Assembly: GCA_022702545.1 (NCBI GenBank)
Contig: JAHRBC010000001.1
Span: forward strand, 8,804,001 to 8,868,000
DNA from: Phycomyces nitens
Lineage: Eukaryota; Mucoromycota; Mucoromycetes; Mucorales; Phycomycetaceae
Length of the DNA stretch: 64,000 bases
Direction: 5' to 3'
The notes beneath the pieces were generated by a model, which worked only from the letters and a program-made list of their open reading frames with translations, searched no databases and was not told where the DNA came from. Below, piece after piece: positions 56,979 through 64,000 of the stretch. Positions within the stretch are counted from its first letter, which is position 1; each line of letters begins with the position of its first letter. The translations under genes were made by a program, and so were the position numbers.

Positions 56979-57735
56979 GAGAGAGCTCAAAGGCTTGTTT
57001 TTATCCCTTGGCGGCTTGCTTTTTTATTGATTTTCTCTGTTTTGAAAGGGCAAAGTTGTATGTATATAGACTTTACGCTTCTTCTGTTTCCATATGCACC
57101 CTTTTTTTTCGACTCTATGTTTACTGTACGATACCAGCCCTTTAATCTATTCTATATAACTCTTTATAGTACCTGTGCATTTCATCCTCCTAATATACAC
57201 CAAGACTTCAATTATGAGGTTTAGATCTAATTAATACAATCAACTTGTTTTTATATACATAATATACACACAATATCAGTAAAACAGGTGAAAATAAGGG
57301 ATACGCTTGTGTACAGAACATCAACTGCAGGAGACCAATAGTCAACACAGCACAACAGCGTGACTCTCAAGGGATGTCTTGATATCCAAAGAGGCCTCCC
57401 TTGAGATGCAGCCCACAATTTGCAAAAGTGGCAGGATAGTACCTTGGTATTGGATCCAGTAATATACTTTGGAAACACCAGTCAGAGACTCCGATTGTAG
57501 TGCCGAGTGTTCTGCTTAATAGAGAGTGGATTTTCATGTTTGCTGCGTTATTCTTACTACGCAGCAAAATTGAAAGAAGTTTTGATTTTTAAAAAAAAAG
57601 GTTTTCTTTTTGAAACCAACATGAAACCGCCTTTTTTTTGGGTGCTCATCTTGACAATAAACAGCAAAATTTGCTGAATAACCAAGTCGTTTATACGACA
57701 TTGTTAATGGGCTGTACAATAAAAGTTCTGCAAGA
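56979..57735. other. Intergenic, 0.75 kb
   Basis: Short frames on both strands (57367-57567 and 57534-57755 on minus) show no recognisable domain. These may be 3' UTR sequence of the neighbouring genes. Confidence 0.4.
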
Positions 57736-58050
57736 TTAGCATGTCTTGCTCTCATCTTTACTTGCCGTATAATTTTTATCCATGTCTAAAATAATAATAA
57801 TAATAATAATAACAAGCACTAATACTGAAAACAGCCCCAAAATGATGCGTTTCAAGTAATCCAGCCCCCCTTTTTTTGCCACTCGAGAAAGCCAGTCATT
57901 TAGAACTGATAGAAACTGTTGGTAATCTTGAAAGAATATCCAATGGCCTTTTTCATCGGTCTGCAAAAGAGACCAGTACAAGGAAGCATAGGCACAGATC
58001 ATCAGTAATGAGTTGATTCCCGAATGATCCACTTTTGATACTCTGCCCAA
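57736..58050 (-). CDS. Hypothetical small protein with one C-terminal membrane span (doubtful)
   Basis: A 104-codon frame reads MGRVSKVDHSGINSLLMICAYASLYWSLLQ.., then KGGLDYLKRIILGLFSVLVLVIIIIII. The isoleucine run comes from an AAT repeat on the plus strand. The amphipathic middle and a single hydrophobic C-terminal stretch could describe a tail-anchored protein, but no family is recognised. A CGGTAACTC..GGGCAG intron just upstream may add an exon. Could equally be chance. Confidence 0.25.
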   Translation of the reverse strand: MGRVSKVDHSGINSLLMICAYASLYWSLLQTDEKGHWIFFQDYQQFLSVLNDWLSRVAKKGGLDYLKRIILGLFSVLVLVIIIIIIILDMDKNYTASKDESKTC

Positions 58051-59263
58051 TATAAAGAGTTACCGGACAAGCTTCTTGGACTCAATAGTTACATCTCTCT
58101 CTCTCTCTGGTACAAACAAAAACTAATCTAAAGTATAGAAAACTATCTATAGTATATTCTTAGATGTATATTTAATTTGTAACTTTTTATTTTCATCATT
58201 TTAAATCACATTTAGCTAAAAATGAAAAGTGTCTTTAACCAAATACTCCATTTATTATCATTATCTGCCTTTCTTTTCTTTTGAAAAAACTCCTTTACAT
58301 ATATTTTTCTCTGACAACGCTCTATGCACAAACAACTTGCCATTTGTCATATATATTTCCATTTTGTATAGTGATGTGTCGGAATCCCAATTCAAGACTG
58401 TCCTTGTAACAAAAGAGTCCTTTTTCGGCAATATATTATAAAACAAACACAAATCACTCTCTAATCTGTTATTGTGATGCGTGTTTCATCCTCGACGTAA
58501 TAAAACACTAGCCACAGGATTTTCTGCTTTAACTGTGACACTATAATCTAAAACAAAATGTAGACTGATCGACCGCTTCTCAACTGAATCACTTGGTGTT
58601 TTGTCCATTATTTATTTACGTGTTGTAACTAATGGACAGAAATAGAATGGTGGGCTGCATTTTTATTGGGTATCTAATATCGCCGACACAACCGTACTAA
58701 ACTGCCAGATCACCTATCTTCTTGTCTGTATATGAGTTGATGTCAAGATGTGTGTGTGTGTGTGTGTGTTTTCTTTGGGTAATCCATTAGCTATTAGTGG
58801 TCTCGATTAGAAACCGTTTTGATTGATCCTATTTTTGACCTTGACCAAAAAAAGCAAGATTTTCATTTGAATAGGCGCAAACCAGCTCATAAAGCAATAT
58901 GGCACTAATTAAAATTAGACATTGGAACAATAAGAAATACACGTATAAAAAGTATATATCATTATTATTTTTTAGTTTCCATGGCGATAAATTTAGAATA
59001 AAAAAAAGATTGTCGCGTGTCTTTGTGTGCTTCAAATTAACTCGTGAATGGCCAAAGCATTCTTTAAAAAGCTCCAAGAGTACTTTAAACATGGAGCAGG
59101 GTATATTACCAGTGCCGCCAGAGACCAACAGAGCTGTTTATATAGCAAAGAAGTATATGTTTATAATCCTGTGGAATCAACCACATATTCATACTCAGTA
59201 CCGTGTATTTTCCCACTCGATTTTCCTTTTTCTGCTTCTCTCTTTAAATAAATAAAAGACATA
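58051..59263. other. Intergenic, 1.2 kb
   Basis: Includes CT repeats (58093-58109) and a TG run (58749-58770). Short frames at 58899 and 59048 on the plus strand end before the next gene and show no recognisable domain. Confidence 0.45.
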
Positions 59264-59641
59264 ATGTCATCACCATTGCGTCCCAAAGTCATTAGTCTTT
59301 ACAAACAAGTAGGCACCTTAGTCATTGCTCATTGCTCATTGCTCATTACCACAACACGCTTTTGCATAGCTCGTGTATCTCGGGCGAGAATACCCGGCCG
59401 GCTACGAGGACTTTTTTCGTCCAAGACTAAAGGCTGCATTTATGAAAAAAAGGGACCTTGAGAATGAAGAAGATATCAAAAAGGCCCTCTTGCACGGCGA
59501 CTATATCATCAAAGGTACTCTAGACTATTCAAACCATACGCATAAATCAATATTGACTCTTGGAACCCTAAAGAACTAGAAGCCATGTACTACCTACGAA
59601 AATATCGTACCTTGAGAAAACGCTATACAAATGAAGCCTAA
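59264..59641 (+). CDS. ETFRF1: LYR-motif protein ETFRF1/LYRM5-like, three exons
   Basis: Exon 1 codes MSSPLRPKVISLYKQ, exon 2 LVYLGREYPAGYEDFFRPRL.. to HGDYIIK, and exon 3 ELEAMYYLRKYRTLRKRY to the stop at 59639-59641. Introns are GTAGGC..GCATAG (59309-59369) and GTACTC..TAAAG (about 59515-59570). The protein of about 87 residues matches ETFRF1/LYRM5, including LYLGR-YP-G and KELEA-Y-LRKYR. The LYR motif reads LYK, as it does in LYRM5. ETFRF1 acts in mitochondria and removes FAD from electron-transfer flavoprotein, so it tunes fatty-acid and amino-acid oxidation. No single open frame shows the whole protein because of the introns. The next gene starts 182 bp downstream on the same strand. Confidence 0.93.
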
Positions 59642-59822
59642 TCTAGCGCTACAATTTCTTACATGTGTCCAAAGGCCTTTAAAGTCGGTCGACCAGAGAC
59701 TCGCAATAAACAAAATCAAAAAAATCGTTACACAATCAGCACTTGATTTCAGGCACTTTTTTTTAATTTTTTTTTCTCGTTCTTTTCTTTTTCGACCTTA
59801 ATGTTATAGATTCCTTGTAGCA

Positions 59823-62800
59823 ATGCAACCAAACTCTCGTATAATTCCCCCTCCAACTAGAGACCAACCTAATCCTAATCGTCTGCAATCACCTCTTCCT
59901 CCACCAAATCTCACATTACAACCCTCAAAATCATCTAAAAAATTTCTCTCAAGATTCCTTCATCAACCCACCGGACGCCAATCTCGAAAATCATCACTAT
60001 CAGCAGCCCCACCATCGCCTATACCATCCCCAACCTCTTCAATCCCTCAGAGGACTTCAAAACCACATCCACGACCCTACAAGACAGAAAATCCGCCTCC
60101 TCCCTCACGAACAAACTCTGCAATCACCGATCAAGAATTCCAAAAGAAACTATCTCCAATAGACTATCGCTCGTCTTTTGATCCATCTGTCGGCCGGCCC
60201 TCTTTAAAAAAGGTATGTCTTTCTCTCTTTTCTTTTCTTTTTTTTTGAACTCTTGGGGAATGGTGGAATCCACCTTCTCGCCTAGTGTGACACTCAAAAC
60301 CCACCGCAGTTTCCCAATTCTTGTCTTTTGCTCTTTATAGTCCTCTCAAAAGGGCACCATTAAAGGATTCGGTAAACTTTTCAAGAAGCTCGGCATTGTA
60401 AGTCTTTGATTTTTTGGACAAAAGACTAGAATTATTAACCCTTTGTCTGCAGTCTTCTGAAGACCCTTTATCAATCGACAATATACCTCATGTTAGACCC
60501 ATACCAACAAACGACAAAGCATCCCATCGTCGCAACCATCCCTACAATATCCCACTTGCCCCACCACCAACACAAGAAAGCATTAAAAGGGCCCAAGATT
60601 CAGCCCGGTTAAGGACAGAGACATTCCTGGGAAACCTACCAAACGAATTCCTTGCACAACCACCTAGACACCGTACCCTGAGCGACACCGCCAGTCGAAA
60701 TCCAAGAGTACCCCCATTAACCATAAAGTCCACGCTCTCCACAGATTCCAATCGCTTCAACGATAGGCTGGTGAAGCAGCATCGATATGCCCTCTCTTCT
60801 ACCGCACTAGACAGCATGGCCCAACAGCCACCCCCACAATTCCCCGCGCCTGTACGTCCCCCACGCGCCCATAGACCAATTGCACCAATAACCCTACCAC
60901 CCAAGCCAGTTGTCGAGATCTCGACCGCGACAACAATAGCTGGATTCGAGAACTTGCCGGTTCTCAAAAAGCCAGTTGAAACTCCAGAAAAAGATTATCA
61001 GGCCAGCCAAGAAGACCAGCCATCACCCTCTTCCTGGTCAAACCTCTCGATCGGCAAGTCTTCGGGATCCTACTCTTTCTACAGCACGTTTGGGGCCGAC
61101 TCAACCCACTCTGTCGACAGCATCGACACCCCTCAGCCAATTGACCCTGCTATCCGGAATTTCATGAGTCTAGACTATCCATTCAACCCAAATATTGACC
61201 CTACCTTTCATGACAGCAATGTTATCGAAAACAATGACTTGGACGCCAGCAGCATCGACTCATTTAATACGGTAGAGTCTGCACTAGACGAAAATCCTCA
61301 TATGGATGTGATTTGTGAAGAGTCTAGTCTGCATGAGGGCAGCCAGGACAATAGTGCCACTAGTACAGACACTGAGGACGACGATGATGACGAGGTGTTT
61401 TTGAATGCTGTCGATACACTCGAAGGGGAAGAGAGACCAGCTGCAAAGACACCAAAATTGTCAAATCGACTGAGTGGTGGCCATTTTGGTAGTGCAGGTG
61501 GATTGATTCTCAGCACCGCTGCTGTTGTCCCTCCGGTCCCTCCACTTCCCCCACACCAGAAGCGCAAGAGCCAGCCACCACCAGAAGACATTGCCCAGGC
61601 CATGCTAGAGTGGAAGCGATTGAGTGATGGTGGAGTGCCTAAACGCATGAGCACCACAAATCAGGCTATGGGGCTACTAGAATTGCCCAATCAACTCAAT
61701 GATCTCAAGGCCAAGGAAGAAAGCGAAGAGGAACTTTCAGGGATCGACAGACAAACATTGAGGAAGCAGGCAGTCGATGCCTTGGAAGGTTTAGGTGCAG
61801 GCACACATACAGGCGCAGGTGCAGCCTTACGACCTTGCTGTTCACCTTCTAGTCCTCCTCTTCCTCCACCTTCTGCCCCTTTGCCACCTGTGCCAACTCT
61901 TCCCCTAGTAGTACACCCTTACCATAAGCCTACCAATTCAATCAGTTCCTTGTCAGAAATGATTTCAAAAACACTCGATTCAGCCTGGTCAGATACCGTA
62001 CCTGACATTGTCGAGGTCAAGGATCCACGGCTGTCGAGCCAAGTCAAGGGCGCAGAAAACCAGACCAGTCGACCGTCTATTCAATTGTCCGAATCAGTCT
62101 ATACCACACAGAATCCCCAAGAGGCCGCAAAGTGGCTGTGGGCTGAAACAGAAGAGTTTGTGCCTCGTGAGCGAGTGGCTGAATGGCTTGGACAGCGGGA
62201 ACCACTTCATGCCGAAACACTGGTGGTCTACATGGACTACTTTTACTTTGCCGGCATGCGACTCGACAATGCCTTTAGGTAAAAAGAAAAAACATACACA
62301 CACGTTTAGATATATATTACTTTTTAAGCTTCTTTCAAACTTTTTCTGCATGTACATGTTATTGATCACTGTCTGCATACTATTCATTGGGATATAGAAA
62401 ACTGTGTAGCAAGCTTTATTTTAAAGCCGAGGCTCAACAGATTGATCGCATTCTGGAAGCGTTTGCAAATCGATTCTGGGTATGCAATACACGGTCCGTG
62501 TTTGGAAGTGCTGGTAAATATACTAAAAAAAAAGTTCCCATCTTTTTTTTGTTTTGTCTATATATATATTAACAAGCCTTTGTATTAAAGATGTGGTCTA
62601 TGCAATTGTCTATTCACTCTTGCTGCTGAATACCGATTTACATGTGGCGCAGGGAAACCACAACCGTATGACACGCCAAGAATTTGTTCGTAACACCATG
62701 TCTGCCATACACGATCAGCACCCAGAAGACAATGCACAGGGCAGGTCCTCAAAAGATTACACCTTTTCAAAGGGGTGGGAGGTAGAGATCGAGTCGCAGT

Positions 62801-64000
62801 TAAAGGTAAAGAATGTCTAGATGAATTATAATAGCCAAAAAAAAACGGGGTATTGATCAGGATTCTTTTTGCTTGGTCGTCAATAGGAATTGTACACTTC
62901 TGTCAAGCAATACCAAGTACTTCAGCCGAATTCAAGACATTCAAGTCAATCGGTTGTCCAGCTGGAAAAGCAAAACAGTTTGTTGGGAGGACGCCATGCA
63001 ATTGGAATTAAGCGTAGTGTTCATTCCATGATTCGAAAAACCCCTCGCGAGAGTGTCTCTGATGAAATACAGGTAAGAACACATAGTCTCTATGGAAAAG
63101 TACTGATTGAAGATCAAGCCTCGCAAGAGCACAAGTTCAGGACCACGCTTCACAGCTCCACGGTCAACTCGTCGAGAGTCGTTTTCATCCGTGGCATCTG
63201 GAACTTCGTATGGATCTAATGGACGCGGAATTCCTCTTTCGCCCTACCAATCCATAGCCGGACACCAGCTCAGGGGCTCAACCCATGGAGCAGGCCAATT
63301 GGACGTGCCTTTGAACCAGGCACCTTATCTAAAGGAGGGTGTAGTTATTCGTAAACACCTGTTGGAAAACGCACAGCAGCGAGCCAAGCACCGTGAATGG
63401 AAAGAGTGTTTTTTGGTTGTGGGACAAGGAGAGCTCAAGATGTATGCACTTCAAGGTACAGGTGAACCTGATCGCAAGAGCATGTTTAGACCATCGAGTA
63501 TCCATTTTGGAATGTCCGAAGCAAATTCAAGCCAACTGAGCCTTTCGAGCATGAGCCAGAATTCTCAACGCTGGGTGGTAAGCATTCCTACTATCTTTTT
63601 TCTTTTTTAGTTTATGTTACTGATTGGATATCCATAGTCAAACACACAGCTTGTGGGTACTATTCAATTGAACCACACACTTTCAAATGTTCTGCCACCT
63701 CCAGGATACAATCGCCAACGACCCCATGTGTTTGCTATCCAGAAACCAGACGGTGGCGTGTTTCTCTACCAGGCTTCATCGGCAGAACAGGCAAACGAAT
63801 GGGTGGCTACATGTAATTACTGGGCAGCTCGCAAAAGCAAGGAACCCCTGGCGGGTGGTGTGAGTAACATGGAGTATGGATGGGGAGACTGTCTTGACAG
63901 TGTTCTGCTGGACTTGGACACTGAATGTGGAATGGTCATCTCTCCTACTCAACCCATCACCAACGAAGATGATCTGGTACTCTACGATTGGCACCCACCC
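59823..64000 (+). CDS. SEC7-domain ARF guanine-nucleotide exchange factor with PH domain (3' end outside window)
   Basis: A very long Pro/Ser-rich, probably disordered N-terminus (over 600 residues) contains PPxP stretches, an acidic patch (TEDDDDDEVF) and Gly/Ala-rich sequence. The SEC7 domain starts at about 62085: NPQEAAKWLW, LVVYMDYFYFAGMRLDNAFRKLCSKLYFKAEAQQIDRILEAFANRFW, then YAIVYSLLLLNTDLHVAQG, MTRQEFVRNT. The catalytic glutamate is kept in AEAQQIDR, but the usual Pro-Gly before it is Lys-Ala. A PH domain begins near 63340 (KEGVVIRKHLLENAQQRAKHREWKECFLVVGQGELKMYAL) and ends with FLYQASSAEQANEWVATCNYWAA. The layout resembles yeast Syt1 and EFA6/PSD-type factors, which activate ARF/ARL GTPases at Golgi or plasma membrane. 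The frame is still open at the window end. Confidence 0.9.

Noticed and set aside
58899..59255. 118-codon frame just upstream of ETFRF1
   Set aside because: Lys/Ile/Phe-rich composition of AT-rich DNA, overlaps the ETFRF1 promoter, no recognised domain.

Overview
The window is nuclear DNA from an intron-rich, AT-rich fungus. The gene set (SBDS, MON1, MTR4, MSH4, NUF2, alpha-tubulin, a GT15 mannosyltransferase, RPA49, KRR1), the short introns (mostly 44-85 nt) and a homeodomain protein with a fungal-type C-terminal region suggest an early-diverging lineage, probably Mucoromycota. That placement is inference from protein resemblance only. No rRNA, tRNA, CRISPR or bacterial-style operon was seen.

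Layout. 1-634 (-) is the N-terminal part of COG7, divergent from SBDS (824-1932, +). SBDS runs tail-to-tail into MON1 (1947-3869, -). From 3.9 to 16.3 kb the window is gene-poor: a decayed membrane-protein gene (5394-7530), a small basic protein (9263-9832, -) and about 6 kb with no convincing gene. MTR4 (16286-20291, +) is followed by a broken Mutator-like element carrying an OTU protease domain (22264-25207, -). MSH4 (25812-29704, -) and NUF2 (30547-32397, +) diverge from a shared 0.8 kb region. Alpha-tubulin (-), a homeodomain factor (-) and an arrestin-like adaptor (-) come next. A foldback Tc1/mariner-type element with TA target duplication lies at 39455-40304. An F-box-like protein, a Tonsoku-like TPR/LRR protein (-), DCTN3 (+), a KTR-type mannosyltransferase (-), RPA49 (+), KRR1 (-), NDUFAF6 (+), a GATA-PHD zinc-finger protein (+), ETFRF1 (+) and a SEC7-PH ARF exchange factor (+, cut by the window end) complete the window.

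Themes. Ribosome production recurs (SBDS, RPA49, KRR1, and MTR4 through exosome-dependent rRNA processing). So do chromosome and microtubule functions (NUF2, MSH4, alpha-tubulin, dynactin p24, Tonsoku-like) and vesicle traffic (COG7, MON1, arrestin, ARF-GEF, Golgi mannosyltransferase). Genes are independent, often arranged head-to-head with 190-270 bp between starts, or tail-to-tail.

Most notable signals. (1) Nine introns in five genes appear to use a GC instead of GT donor, each starting GCAAGT or GCAAGA. The choice is forced by reading frame and protein conservation in eight and strongly favoured in one. (2) A perfect-looking 268-bp inverted-repeat foldback element has a 66-nt tandem expansion in one arm only. 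(3) A FAR1-MULE-SWIM-OTU transposon gene is visibly decaying.
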